DNA of 64,000 bases, taken from NCBI GenBank assembly GCA_021768085.1, contig JAETOJ010000015.1, positions 26,336 through 90,335 on the forward strand, read 5' to 3'. Positions 35,141 through 44,618 of this stretch are shown here, in pieces (the first letter of the stretch is position 1; every line of letters begins with the position of its first letter). The DNA comes from Bacillota bacterium. GTDB lineage: Bacteria > Bacillota > Clostridia > Oscillospirales > Oscillospiraceae. A program made the position numbers and the translations under genes. A model generated the notes under the pieces. That model had not been told where the DNA came from and made no database searches. It saw only the letters and a list, made by a program, of their open reading frames with translations.

Positions 35141-38100
35141 ATGAGAAACTTGAAAAAGTTCCTCGCGCTGGTGGCCCCAAGAAGGACATCACCCGTGCCG
35201 AGGCGGCGACTATCGTCTACCGTCTGGCTACCGGCGATGTGGCGGGCGACAAGGCCCACCTGTATAAGGACTATGCCACGTTTACCGACGTGACGTCCGA
35301 CCACTGGGCCGCCGGCTACATCAACTACTGCGCCAACGCCGAGTGGATTGCCGGCTACGGCAACGGCAAGTTCGGCCCCAACGACAAGGTGACCGGCTAC
35401 CAGGCCGCCGCCATGATCCTGCGGGCTGTGGGCTACGGCAAGAACAACGAGTTCAAGGGCTCCGGCTGGCAGGTGCAGGCCGCTAACTTCAGCCGCACCC
35501 TGGGTCTGCTGGACAACGTGAACAAGACCAACTACACCAGCACCCTGAACCAGCCCGCTACCCGTGAGCTGGTGGCCGAGATCCTGTTCCAGGCCGGCCT
35601 GATCCCCACCGTGACCTGGACCCCGATGAACGGCTACCAGCCCGGCGACAACTCCATCCAGGGCCAGGGCAATAGCCTCGGCCTGGCTTGGCAGAACTTC
35701 AAGCTGAACGTTGGCAACTGGACCAACATCGACAAGTGGGGCCGTCCCGGCTACTACTGGTACAAGAACAACAGCAACACCGCCGCCAACCGGGTGGCCA
35801 CCATTGAGCTCGAGGCCGACCTGGATCTCAATGGCAAGGCTTGGAAAGAGTGCGACGTGTCCCACGAGCTGGACATTGATGAGCATGACGATTTCACTCT
35901 GTTCGTCAACAACAATGTGGCCAGCACCAGCACCTATCGGATTGAGTCCACCGATACCGTGACCAACGTGGGCGGCCAGGGCCGTATCACCGAGTTCTAC
36001 GCCGTCGGCGACATGACTCACCCCTGGGCGGGCCTGTATGGCAGCACGAACAAGGGCACTCTGACTCAGCGCGTGGTTATGATCGACACCTACCTGGCCA
36101 AGGTCACCCGCGTGACCGAGCGCGTGCTGGATCGTCAGGGCCACGTCATCACCCCCGCTTACCTGTACCTGGACGTGTATGACGGCCATGGCGTTGGCGC
36201 CTCCGCCAAGACCGGCGTGTTCCACGCCGCCGGCAGCGCCGCCAAGGTGAACACCAGCGAGCACCGGCTGTCCGACAAGGACGCCAACTGGGCCTATGTC
36301 GCGGGCGACATGATTCTGGTTCGCGGTTACAGCGATAAGTATCAGTATGCGTACGACACCAATAACGACCAGATCACTGACGCCGCCGGGAATGACAATA
36401 GTGGCATCGGCACTTTCGCCAACCTCTCCGGTCTGAACCACACCGGCTCTCAGGCCGCCATTGAGAAGTCTGCTTTCCAGCCCAACTGCCTGCTGCCCGC
36501 GCACAAGAACGCTGGTGATTACTGGTGGGATGAGCAGGGCTACACCACCGCGGGCTCCACCGCTCTGGAGGTCGTGGGCAAGGCCACCGCTCAGAAGGCC
36601 GAGTCGAAGCTCGGCAAGCAGACCGTGACCTACTGGAGCGAGGACAAGCACACTGTGGACGGCACCGACTATAACGATGCCATGACCCTGTACCTGGATG
36701 TGGCCGGCACCAAGACCGGCACCACCTTCGCCTGGTACTTCGATACCTTCAACAACATCATCGGCATTGACAACGTGCCCGACACCGTCAACTATGGTGT
36801 GATTGAGAGCATCTACAGCGCCTTCGTGCAGGGCGAGAACAACACCACCGGCGCCGCTAAGGCTATTGCCAACGTGAAGTACGCCGACGGTTCCACCGGC
36901 ACCATCACCATCGACAAGTTCTATGTGAGCAGCACCTCTAATGGCACTTGGGGTACTGGTGCGGCTCACGCTCAGAACACCGCCATGACCGGCGCTGCTG
37001 CCAACACCCTGGATCTTGTCCCTGTGTACGACAACTCCACCGGCAACGTCATGACCACTTCTGGCCCCCGGGCCGGCGCCACCGCCACCAACCAGGGCTG
37101 GCTGCACGTGGCCCCCGTGACCGCCGTGAACGCCATTGAGAACGGTAAGCAGCAGGGCGTGAATGGCGAGGCTGCCAACGGCTACTTTGGTGTGCTGCGC
37201 GGCAACCTGTACAAGTTCGTGGCTTCCACCGACGGCAGCATGACCGCCATTGAGGTGGCCGGCCAGTGGGCCAACAACACCGGCGCTTTTGCTGGGCATG
37301 AGAACAAGGCCGTCACTTCCGGCAAGCTGCTCAAGAACCTTGGTTACATCGACGTGACCACCGGCAACGGCAATACTGTCGATGTGCGTCTGGACAGCGA
37401 TGCCATCATCATGATTCGCTCCAGCGCTACCTCCACTGCCGTGGCCTGCTACAACATCGACACCCTGCCCGGCGATGTGACCCTGGCCGCCAACAGCGAG
37501 GTTGACTGGGCTGATACCAACGGCAACGGCCGCGCCAACTACGTGTACGTCACTGGCACCACCGTGGGCACCCAGACCTATGGCCTGTTCTACTACAACG
37601 GCGGCGCTGCTGTGTGGAACGGCGTGGACAAGACCGGCACCCTCACCGGCTGGCTGAACGGCGATCCCGCTACCCTGACCTTCCAGGGCGAGACCACCTT
37701 CACCGCGGTGCGTGACAGCCAGGCCTACGCTGGCCACCTGTTCGCCGTGGAGCTGACCAACGGTGTGGTGAGCGCCCTGATGCGGAATGGCGCCACTGAG
37801 AGGCTGCTGAATACTGCCGCGATCTCTGCGGTCGGTCCGTTCACAGGCTTTACCAATCCTGCTCCTGGTGGTGCCAATTTCAAGGTGGGCACCGTTGACG
37901 GCAACCCGTACAATGCCGATACCGAAGCCGTCTACATCAAGGATGTGACCACCACGCCCACGGGTGCTGAGGGCAACGTGACCTATAACACCACACTCAA
38001 TACGGTTGATGTTGCTGCCGGGACCCGCTACTTCCTGAACCCGAACTCCAAGGTTGTGGGTCTGGGTATGGGCGTGACTGAGGATGGCGCCATTCTGGAC

Positions 38101-38544
38101 TACCTCAACAAGTCCACCACCAACGACGTGACCATCGTCTACGATAAGTACTCCAAGGCTATCGTGGAGATCTATGTGGCCACCGACCCGAACGTGACCC
38201 CGAGCGATCCCACTCCGGGCACCATTGGGTTGACCATCGGCTCTATTGCTCACTCTGGCGGTAAGTTCACCGTTAATGTCATCAGCGGCACTGCCCTGGC
38301 GAACCCCGCTGACTATGACAGCATCAAGGTGAGCTTGTCGAAGTGGAACGGTGCGGCATACGTTCCCGTTGTGAGCGGCGTGGCGCCTGTTGTCCTCGTT
38401 GACCTTACGACGGCCCCTGCGGGTATCTCCCTTGATGTTACCTACGCTGCCACCAGTGCTGACGGTACTTACGCTGTCACTGTGCAGTACCTGAAGGGCA
38501 CTACGGTTGTGGCTCAGGGCTCCGGCATCGTCTACTGCGCCTAA
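35141..38544 (+). pseudogene. S-layer protein with SLH domains, 5' end frameshifted by an apparent deletion
   Basis: TAAGGAGG and the ATG at 35141 begin a normal S-layer leader, MRNLKKFLALV. At about 35172 the sequence jumps to the C-terminal half of an SLH domain (PKKDITRAEAATIVYRLATG) in another frame. The leader frame stops at 35291-35293. The main frame then stays open to 38544, about 1,120 codons. It has a second SLH domain (FTDVTSDHWAAGYINYCANAEWIAGYGNGKFGP...), a degenerate third, then a long Thr/Asn/Gly-rich beta-type exported region. The rest of the signal peptide and the first SLH half are missing. A real deletion, an assembly collapse or a sequencing error could explain it. Downstream coding quality looks intact. 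Confidence 0.8.
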
Positions 38545-38580
38545 TCCGCAACTCCAGCAAAGACCTGAACTCCATAGCAC

Positions 38581-38615
38581 AAAAGGCCCCCCGGGATTTT
38601 CCCGGGGGGCCTTTT
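38581..38615. terminator. Bidirectional terminator between the S-layer gene and murE
   Basis: A perfect 16-bp stem AAAAGGCCCCCCGGGA (38581-38596) with its complement at 38600-38615, loop TTT, then more T. Confidence 0.92.
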
Positions 38616-38621
38616 TTCTGA

Positions 38622-40088
38622 TTATTCGGCGGGCTGTTCCCTTCTTCGGAAATACTCATCCAGCACTGCCCACTCCGAAAAGGGCCGGCGCACGCCGTTT
38701 TCCTCAATGTACCCCTCATGGCCCTTGCCCGCCAGCACCACCGCGTCCCCCGGCTCCGCCAGATCCAGGGCCCGGACAATGGCGGCGGCCCGGTCTGGGA
38801 TGGTTTCCGTGGGGATAGACCCGGCGATGGCGCGTTCAATATCCGCGCAGATGTCCTCCGTCCGCTCGGAACGGGGGTTATCCTCCGTCAAAATGGCGTA
38901 GTCCGCCTCCTGGGCAGCGGCCCGGCCCATGTCCGTCCGGCGAAGTTTGGGGCGGTCACCTCCCGCTCCGAACACCAGCAGGATCCGCTGGGGGTGGCAC
39001 TCCCGCAAGGCGGACAGCAGGGAGCGCAGGCTGTCACCGTTGTGGGCGTAGTCGATAAACACGGAGAAGGGGGCAGGGGCAGGGTATCGCTGGGCCCGTC
39101 CGGGCACGGAGAGGTGGGCCAGCCCCGCCCGGATGGCGCCGTCGTCCAGGCCCAGGGCCCGCCCCAGAGCCACGGCAGCCAGGGCGTTTTGGGCGTTGAA
39201 CCGCCCAGGTAGGGGGATGTGATAGGGGGCGGCGCCCTCCGTTTCCAGGCGGACAGCAAAGGGGCGATCCGGATCCGGCCCCGCTGCCAGCCCTCGCACA
39301 TCCGCCCCCCAGCCGAAGCCGAAGGTGAGGACAGGGGCGGAAGCAGGGGGCTGCTGTGCCATTACAGGCCAGCTGGGGTCGTCGGCGTTGCCCAGGGCCA
39401 GGCGGCACTGACGGAATAGGGCGGCCTTGCAAGCGCGGTACTCGTTGAAATCGGCGTGCTCAGCCCCGCCGATGTGGTCGGGGGTGAGGTTGAGGAACAG
39501 GGCGGCGTCAAAGACAATGCCCTCCACCCGCCGCAACTTCATGGCCTGGGAGGACACCTCCATCACCACATGGCTGCACCCGGCGTCCACCATCTGCCGC
39601 AGGGTGCGGTGGAGGGCGGCGGGCTCCGGGGTAGTGTTGGGGGTCACCAGTGACACGTCCGCCAGCGGCGTACGGCCAATGTAGGAGCCCAAGGTGCCGA
39701 TCATGCCGGTCTTGTACCCGGCAGCGGAGAAAATCTCCCGAAGCATATGGGCGGTGGTGGTTTTGCCCTTGGTTCCGGTAATGGCGATCAGGGTAAGGTT
39801 CCGGGCGGGGCGGCCGTAAAATTCGGCGGCCATCCGGGCAAAGGCGGCCCGGGGATCCTCAAAGGCTGCGCCGTTCACCCCCTCCGGCAAGGGCGGGGCG
39901 CAGATCACGGCGGCCGCCCCCTGGGCCAAAGCCTGGGGGATGAAGTCGCGGCCGTCGGCCCGGGCCCCAGGCAGGGCGGCGAACAGCGCCCCGGGGATCA
40001 CCTCCCGGGCGTCGCAGGTGAGGGCGGAGATGTCCGCTTCCCGGGGACAGTTCGCCCCGGCGGCGGCCAAAAGCAGAGACAGCTTCAT
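38622..40088 (-). CDS. murE: UDP-MurNAc-tripeptide synthetase, DAP-adding type
   Basis: MurE adds the third amino acid to the peptidoglycan stem in the cytosol. The 488-residue protein has the Mur ligase P-loop ITGTKGKTTTAHML (near 108-121), the middle-domain motif VSSQAMKLRRVEGI, and FIDYAHNGDSLRSLL. The substrate motif reads DNPRSE. DNPR(x)E is the pattern for meso-diaminopimelate rather than lysine, so a DAP cell wall is inferred. GGAGG precedes the ATG. It stands alone, away from other mur genes. Confidence 0.94.
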   Translation of the reverse strand: MKLSLLLAAAGANCPREADISALTCDAREVIPGALFAALPGARADGRDFIPQALAQGAAAVICAPPLPEGVNGAAFEDPRAAFARMAAEFYGRPARNLTLIAITGTKGKTTTAHMLREIFSAAGYKTGMIGTLGSYIGRTPLADVSLVTPNTTPEPAALHRTLRQMVDAGCSHVVMEVSSQAMKLRRVEGIVFDAALFLNLTPDHIGGAEHADFNEYRACKAALFRQCRLALGNADDPSWPVMAQQPPASAPVLTFGFGWGADVRGLAAGPDPDRPFAVRLETEGAAPYHIPLPGRFNAQNALAAVALGRALGLDDGAIRAGLAHLSVPGRAQRYPAPAPFSVFIDYAHNGDSLRSLLSALRECHPQRILLVFGAGGDRPKLRRTDMGRAAAQEADYAILTEDNPRSERTEDICADIERAIAGSIPTETIPDRAAAIVRALDLAEPGDAVVLAGKGHEGYIEENGVRRPFSEWAVLDEYFRRREQPAE

Positions 40089-40140
40089 GGAGAGAGCCTC
40101 CTTACAATTTGCTGTCCCAGTCTATGGTTTTGCGCAAAAA

Positions 40141-40170
40141 AGTGTCCCTTCCTGCATGGGAAGGGACACT
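40141..40170 (-). terminator. Terminator of ptb-buk
   Basis: A perfect 12-bp stem AGTGTCCCTTCC with its complement closes a 6-base loop. On the minus strand it runs into six T (AAAAAA at 40136-40141). Confidence 0.85.
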
Positions 40171-40196
40171 TTTACCCAATTCAAAATTTTCTCTGT

Positions 40197-40292
40197 GTTT
40201 CGTCACCGTCGCAAAAAGGATTGTTTCGGGAGACGGAACGAAGCGAGCTTCAAGCTCTTTTTGCCTACTTTTTCTCTCGAGAAAAAGTAGGC
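40197..40292 (-). repeat. Family B 3'-UTR hairpin repeat, copy 2
   Basis: Read on the minus strand after the buk stop: a 14-bp hairpin GCCTACTTTTTCTC (40279-40292 with 40263-40276), then CTTGAAGCTCGCT (40242-40254), then TGCGACGGTGACGAAAC (40197-40213). The order and orientation relative to the gene match copy 1 after spoVAE. Confidence 0.7.
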
Positions 40293-40306
40293 CGAGAAAA
40301 AGGAAC

Positions 40307-41389
40307 TCAATAACCGGGGTTTTCCACCTTGGTATAGGTCTTGGCCTTCTCCTCGCCCCGCAGCACCCGCAGGCCGCCCAGGGCCAGGGAGAGCATCTCG
40401 TCCTCCCCGGCGTACACCACCACGGGGGCGATGAACTCCACCCGCTCCCGGATGTATTCGGTGACGTACTTGGAGTAGGCGATGCCGCCGGTGAGTAGGA
40501 TGGCGTCCACCTTGCCGCACACGTTGGGGGCGCACTTGGCGATGTTCTTGGCGATGTTCAACGCCATGGCGTCGTAGATGAGCTTGGCGTGCTCGTCGCC
40601 ATCCTGGATCATCTTCTCCACCGCCCGGCTGTCTGTGGTGCCCAGGTGGGACATGAGGCCGCCCTGGCGCTTCACCAGCTTCATCATGGAGTCGTAGGTG
40701 TGCTGGCCGTCAAAGCACATCCTGATCACGTCGAACATGGGCAGGCCGCCGGAGCGCTCCGGGGAGAAGGGGCCCTCCTCGTCGTTGATGAAGTCCTCAA
40801 TCCGCCCGTTGTGGTGGAGGTTGACGGAGATGCCGCCCCCCAGGTGGGCCACGATGACGGTAATGTCCTCATATTTTTTGCCGCTCTCCCGGGCGTAGCG
40901 CATGGCGGCGGCCCGGGTGTTGAGGTTGTGGCCCATGCCCTTGCGCCGGAACTGGGTGATGCCGGTGATCTTGTTGATGGGCAGCAGCTCGTCTACGGTG
41001 ATGCCGTCATAGATGAAGGCGGGGATGCCGTACTCCACGCTGATGGCCCGGGCGATCATGGCGCCCACGTTGGAGGCGTGCTCGTTCTGGGGCTTGTTCT
41101 TGAGCTGCCACACCATGTCGTCGTTGACCTCATAGGCCCCGGCCTCGATGGGGGTGAGCAGACCGCCCCGGGACACGATGCCGGTGAGGCTGTCCAAGGC
41201 CACGCCATGGGCCTGGAGGGTCTTGACTATTAGCTCCTTGCGGAATTCATACTGCTCGGCCACGTGCTCAAAGGGGGCCAGCTCCTCGGGGGAGTGGACG
41301 ATGGACTCGGTGAACAGCGGGGTCTCGTCCTCAAAGACGGCGATCTTGGTGGAGGTGGAGCCGGGATTCAAAATCAGCAGCTTTTCCAT
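40307..41389 (-). CDS. buk: Butyrate kinase / branched-chain fatty acid kinase
   Basis: Buk makes ATP from an acyl-phosphate, releasing butyrate or a branched short-chain acid. The 360-residue ASKHA-fold protein has the phosphate-1 motif LILNPGSTSTKIAVF at the N-terminus, VIVAHLGGGISVNLHHNG near residue 180, and ILLTGGIAYSKYVTEYI near 300. It lies 10 bases downstream of ptb, forming the standard pair. A family B hairpin and a terminator follow. Confidence 0.95.
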   Translation of the reverse strand: MEKLLILNPGSTSTKIAVFEDETPLFTESIVHSPEELAPFEHVAEQYEFRKELIVKTLQAHGVALDSLTGIVSRGGLLTPIEAGAYEVNDDMVWQLKNKPQNEHASNVGAMIARAISVEYGIPAFIYDGITVDELLPINKITGITQFRRKGMGHNLNTRAAAMRYARESGKKYEDITVIVAHLGGGISVNLHHNGRIEDFINDEEGPFSPERSGGLPMFDVIRMCFDGQHTYDSMMKLVKRQGGLMSHLGTTDSRAVEKMIQDGDEHAKLIYDAMALNIAKNIAKCAPNVCGKVDAILLTGGIAYSKYVTEYIRERVEFIAPVVVYAGEDEMLSLALGGLRVLRGEEKAKTYTKVENPGY

Positions 41390-41399
41390 GGGTGCCTCC

Positions 41400-42308
41400 T
41401 TACTGTTTGGCCGCGGCGGCGGAGATGACGATGGACAGGTACTTCTCCAGCGGGGTGGAGCCCCGGCTGGTCATGACGATGGGGCACTTGGCGCCCACGA
41501 TGAAGCCGGCCATCTTGGCCCCGCAGGTGACGGTGAGCATCTTGCCCATCAGGTTGCCGGCGTGGATATTGGGGGCCACCAGCACATCGCAGTCCCCGGC
41601 GCAGGGGCTCTCAAAGCCCTTGAAGTCGGCGATCTCCTTGCTGACGGCGCAGTCGTAGGAGATGGGGCCCTCGATAATGCAGCCGGTGATCTCGCCCCGC
41701 AGGTTCATCTGCTTCAGGGCGTCGCCCTCCACCGTCTCAGGCATCTTGGGGTTGAGCTTCTCCACGCAGGCCACCACGCCCACCTTGGGGCACTCGTAGC
41801 CCATGGCCCGCAGGGCCCCCACGGTATTCTCAATGATGCACTTTTTCTGCTCCAGGGTGGGGTAGGTCACCATGCCGCCGTCCACGGGCACCAGCAGCTT
41901 GTGGTAGGAGGGCACCTCAAAGGCGGTGAAGTGGCTCATGACGCCGCCCTTGCCCAGGCCGTGCTCCTTGTCCACCACCGCCTTCAGCAGCACGGAGGTG
42001 TCCAGTTTGCCCTTCATGAGGAAGTCGGCCTTCCCCTCCCGCACCAGGCCCACAGCGAACCGGGCGGATTCGGCCAGGTCGGGCACGTCATAGATGTCCT
42101 CGGGGGCGACGGCCTCGCCCAGATGAGCCAGGGCCTCGTCGATCAGCGTTTTGTCGCCCACCAGGATGGGGTGGGCGATGCCCTCCTTCCGGGCGTGGAG
42201 GGCGGCCTCAATGGTGTGCTCGTCCCCGGCGGCGGCGATGGCCATGCGGGACATGGCAGGGTGGCCCTTCTGATGCTCGATGAGCTGATCAAAGGTTTTG
42301 AATACCAT
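41400..42308 (-). CDS. ptb: Phosphate butyryltransferase
   Basis: Ptb converts butyryl-CoA or branched acyl-CoA plus phosphate to acyl-phosphate. The 302-residue protein begins MVFKTFDQLIEHQKGH. It has the phosphotransacylase segments ADFLMKGKLDTSVLLKAVV, CDVLVAPNIHAGNLMGKML and PIVMTSRGSTPLEKYLS. The ATG at 42308 follows AAAGGAAG; the open frame extends upstream over the promoter region and is not used. Cotranscribed with buk and divergent from a GntR regulator. Confidence 0.95.
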   Translation of the reverse strand: MVFKTFDQLIEHQKGHPAMSRMAIAAAGDEHTIEAALHARKEGIAHPILVGDKTLIDEALAHLGEAVAPEDIYDVPDLAESARFAVGLVREGKADFLMKGKLDTSVLLKAVVDKEHGLGKGGVMSHFTAFEVPSYHKLLVPVDGGMVTYPTLEQKKCIIENTVGALRAMGYECPKVGVVACVEKLNPKMPETVEGDALKQMNLRGEITGCIIEGPISYDCAVSKEIADFKGFESPCAGDCDVLVAPNIHAGNLMGKMLTVTCGAKMAGFIVGAKCPIVMTSRGSTPLEKYLSIVISAAAAKQ

Positions 42309-42346
42309 GGCGGAGCTTCCTTTCTGTGTTGTGATAGGGGACAGGC

Positions 42347-42388
42347 GGGGAAATTTCCCCTTGCAATTTTTTGGGATCCCGGTATAAT
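42347..42388 (+). promoter_or_regulatory. gntR promoter with adjoining perfect palindrome
   Basis: TTGCAA (42361-42366), 16 bases, TATAAT (42383-42388). Directly upstream lies a perfect 14-bp palindrome GGGGAAATTTCCCC (42347-42360), in the gap shared with divergent ptb. It is a candidate operator. I see no convincing ptb promoter boxes. Confidence 0.6.
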
Positions 42389-42435
42389 ATACTTTGCAAG
42401 ATATAAAATCATGTGACGGATGGGAGCGTTGCGCA

Positions 42436-43083
42436 ATGGCACGAATCAAGAAGGCGTCTCTGGTGGATCAGATCTACTCCAGACTGCGGGAGGACATCAT
42501 CACCCTGAAGATCCCCATGGGCACCCGGCTCAACGTGAACGAGCTCCAGTCCGAGCTGGGGGTGAGCTGCACCCCCATCCGGGAGGCGGTGAACCGGCTC
42601 CAGCAGGAGGAGCTGGTGATCTACGAGAACAACGTGGGCGCCCGGGTGCTGACCCTGGACGAACACGATGTCCGGGAGATCCATGAGCTGGCCCTCACCC
42701 TCCAGCAGGCGGCGGTGCGGCTGGCCATGAAGAACGGCGACGCGGACGAGATGCTGGAGGCCATTGAGGAGCAGCTTGACCGCTATGAGAACGCCCGCTC
42801 CCCCCGGGAGGGGGTGAAGGCGGTGCACAACCTCATCGGGGTGTTCTACCACCAGTGCGGCAACCGCCGCCTGGATCGAAGCATGGTAGCCATCCAGGGG
42901 CAGATGCTCCTGCTGCGGCACATCTACGCCGAGTGCCCCGGCTGGAGCGGCCACCTTCCCGACCTGACGGCGGTGCGGGACGGGGTGAAGAACCAGGATC
43001 CGGAGGCGGTGTGCACCGCCCTTCAGTCCTATATGGAGGGATCCGCTCCCGCCATCCTGGAATGGCTGAAAAACCACGAATAG
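42436..43083 (+). CDS. GntR family regulator, FadR subfamily
   Basis: The 215-residue protein has an N-terminal winged helix: LVDQIYSRLREDIITLKIPMGTRLNVNELQSELGVSCTPIREAVNRLQQEELVIY. An all-helical FCD effector domain follows (EIHELALTLQQAAVRLA, then histidines at HNLIGVFYHQCGN, likely metal ligands). FCD regulators respond to carboxylic acids or acyl-CoA. Being divergent from ptb-buk, it is the obvious candidate to control it. The ATG is at 42436; the Shine-Dalgarno (GGGAGCG) is weak. Confidence 0.9.
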   Translation: MARIKKASLVDQIYSRLREDIITLKIPMGTRLNVNELQSELGVSCTPIREAVNRLQQEELVIYENNVGARVLTLDEHDVREIHELALTLQQAAVRLAMKNGDADEMLEAIEEQLDRYENARSPREGVKAVHNLIGVFYHQCGNRRLDRSMVAIQGQMLLLRHIYAECPGWSGHLPDLTAVRDGVKNQDPEAVCTALQSYMEGSAPAILEWLKNHE

Positions 43084-43094
43084 CTTCTGCCCGG

Positions 43095-43125
43095 AAGGGC
43101 CGGTTCGCGCCGCGAACCGGCCCTT
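43095..43125 (+). terminator. gntR terminator
   Basis: Arms 43095-43109 and 43111-43125 are fully complementary, so the real loop is a few bases of the stem top. Followed by TTTCC. Confidence 0.85.
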
Positions 43126-43156
43126 TTTCCTGCCCTGGGCCCTTTGCCTGATTTAG

Positions 43157-43306
43157 AACCTGTATCCACAACCTCAAGGACGGGTCTTTTTCCGCCATAC
43201 TACGTTGCATTTTCTTGAAATACACAAAGTATTCCTGCGAGAATGCGCCTTGTCTGGCGAAAAAATCCCTCGCCCAGCCAGCATCTTCGGCTGTGAATAC
43301 AGGTTC
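43157..43306. mobile_element. MITE-like element with terminal inverted repeats and TTA target duplication
   Basis: The 150-base element begins GAACCTGTATCCACA and ends TGTGAATACAGGTTC, inverted repeats with one mismatch. TTA flanks it on both sides (43154-43156 and 43307-43309). Partly complementary internal stretches (GGGTCTTTTTCCGCCA near 43182, TGGCGAAAAAATCCC near 43255) allow a long hairpin. It has no coding capacity. A 3-base TNA-type duplication is known from IS5-group (IS1031-like) transposases, so mobilisation in trans is plausible. It inserted exactly at the stop codon of the gamma subunit gene. Confidence 0.72.
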
Positions 43307-43855
43307 TTACTTCTGCGCCCTGCCCAGCTCCAGGCCCTTCTCGAAGGCGGCCTTGTTCAGGGGCAGCAGCTTGGGCTTTTTGCCCAGCTTGTGCTCGATG
43401 GTGTCCCACACCACCTCGGGGGGCACCACCTCGGTATAGCCCACGTACACGCCCAGCATGATGACGTTCAGCACCTTCGCGTTGCCCATCTCCAGGGCCA
43501 GTTCGGTGACGGGGGCCTTCACCAGCTTCACGTCGTCCCGATCCACGTCCTTCTCATCCACGATGGAGCTGTTGATGAACAGGGTGCCGCCGGGCTTCAG
43601 GGTTTTCAGGAACTTGCTGAGGGAGGGGCCGTTCATGACGATCAGATCGTCCATCACGTCCCCCAGGGGGGCGCCGATCATGCCGTCGGAGATGACCACG
43701 AAGCAGTTGGCGGTGCCGCCCCGCTGCTCCGCGCCGTAGGAGGGGAAGAAGGTGACGTTTTTCTCAGTGGCGTCACAGGCGGCGCTGGCCAGGAACTTGC
43801 CCAGCGTCATAACGCCCTGCCCGCCGAAGCCGGCTACACACAGATTGGTTTCCAT
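43307..43855 (-). CDS. 2-oxoacid:ferredoxin oxidoreductase, gamma subunit
   Basis: This 182-residue subunit has the domain III fold of 2-oxoacid oxidoreductases: LCVAGFGGQGVMTLGKFLA at the start, FFPSYGAEQRGGTANCFVVISD, and VLNVIMLGVYVGYTEVVPPEVV. Last gene of a delta-alpha-beta-gamma operon. Its stop codon is the TTA flanking the MITE-like element, so the insertion left the protein end intact. Confidence 0.92.
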   Translation of the reverse strand: METNLCVAGFGGQGVMTLGKFLASAACDATEKNVTFFPSYGAEQRGGTANCFVVISDGMIGAPLGDVMDDLIVMNGPSLSKFLKTLKPGGTLFINSSIVDEKDVDRDDVKLVKAPVTELALEMGNAKVLNVIMLGVYVGYTEVVPPEVVWDTIEHKLGKKPKLLPLNKAAFEKGLELGRAQK

Positions 43856-43867
43856 ATCCGTACCCCC

Positions 43868-44605
43868 TTATCTGTCGCGGACGACGCCCAGCGGGAACTC
43901 GGGCAGCATCTTTTGCTCGATGAAGTCCAGGGCGTCCAGCGGATCCAGGCCCCAGTTGGTGGGGCAGCTGGTGACGATCTCCACCATGGAGAACCCCTTG
44001 CCCTCGATCTGGTTCTTAAACGCCTTTTTGATGGCGTTCTTGGTTTTGATCACGTTCTGGGGCGTGTTGCAGCTGGTGCGCTCCAGGTAGCAGGGGGCGG
44101 TGAGCTGGTTCAAAATCTCGCACATATGCATGGGGTAGCCGTGCTCCTCGGCGATGCGGCCCTTGGGGGCGGTGGACGCCTTCATGCCCAGCAGAGTGGT
44201 GGGGGCCATCTGGCCGCCGGTCATGCCATAGATGCCGTTGTTGATGAAGATCACGCTGATATTTTCCCCCCGGTTGGCGGCGGAGATGGACTCGCCCAGG
44301 CCGATGGAGGCGAAGTCGCCGTCCCCCTGATAGGTGAAGATCAGGCTGTCGGGGCTGGTGCGCTTCATGCCGGTGGCCACGGCGGTGGCCCGGCCGTGGG
44401 GGGCGGTGATGGTGTCGTAGGCGATGTAGTCCATGTGGAGGCCGCAGCAGCCAATGCCGGTGACCATGACCGCCTTATCCACCAGGCCCATCTCATCCAG
44501 CACCTCGCCGATGAGCTTCACCACGGTGGAGTGCATACAGCCGGGGCAGAACCCGGACACCTTGTCCTCCTGGATGGTAGTGGTGCGGGAATAAATCTTT
44601 TCCAT
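43868..44605 (-). CDS. 2-oxoacid:ferredoxin oxidoreductase, beta subunit (TPP-binding)
   Basis: This 245-residue subunit binds thiamine diphosphate: the motif begins YQGDGDFASIGLGESISAANRGENISVIFINNGIYGMTGGQ, the GDG-N pattern for the Mg-diphosphate site. An early CPGCMH and later cysteines could serve the cluster region. It converts 2-oxoacids with CoA to acyl-CoA, CO2 and reduced ferredoxin as part of the complex. 13 bases from the gamma gene, 14 from the alpha gene. Confidence 0.94.
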   Translation of the reverse strand: MEKIYSRTTTIQEDKVSGFCPGCMHSTVVKLIGEVLDEMGLVDKAVMVTGIGCCGLHMDYIAYDTITAPHGRATAVATGMKRTSPDSLIFTYQGDGDFASIGLGESISAANRGENISVIFINNGIYGMTGGQMAPTTLLGMKASTAPKGRIAEEHGYPMHMCEILNQLTAPCYLERTSCNTPQNVIKTKNAIKKAFKNQIEGKGFSMVEIVTSCPTNWGLDPLDALDFIEQKMLPEFPLGVVRDR

Positions 44606-44618
44606 GTCTGTCTCCCCC

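Noticed and set aside
35141..35293. Programmed frameshifting in the S-layer gene
   Set aside because: There is no slippery heptamer with a downstream pseudoknot, and sequence homology is missing across the junction, so deletion or assembly error is more likely.
35104..38580. 1,158-codon open frame antisense to the S-layer gene
   Set aside because: It mirrors a GC-rich, codon-biased gene and encodes a Gly/Val/His/Ala-rich sequence without domains or a Shine-Dalgarno. The sense frame has clear SLH domains.
40089..40306. Small gene in the murE-buk gap
   Set aside because: The gap is filled by the buk terminator and family B repeat; frames there are short and lack start signals.
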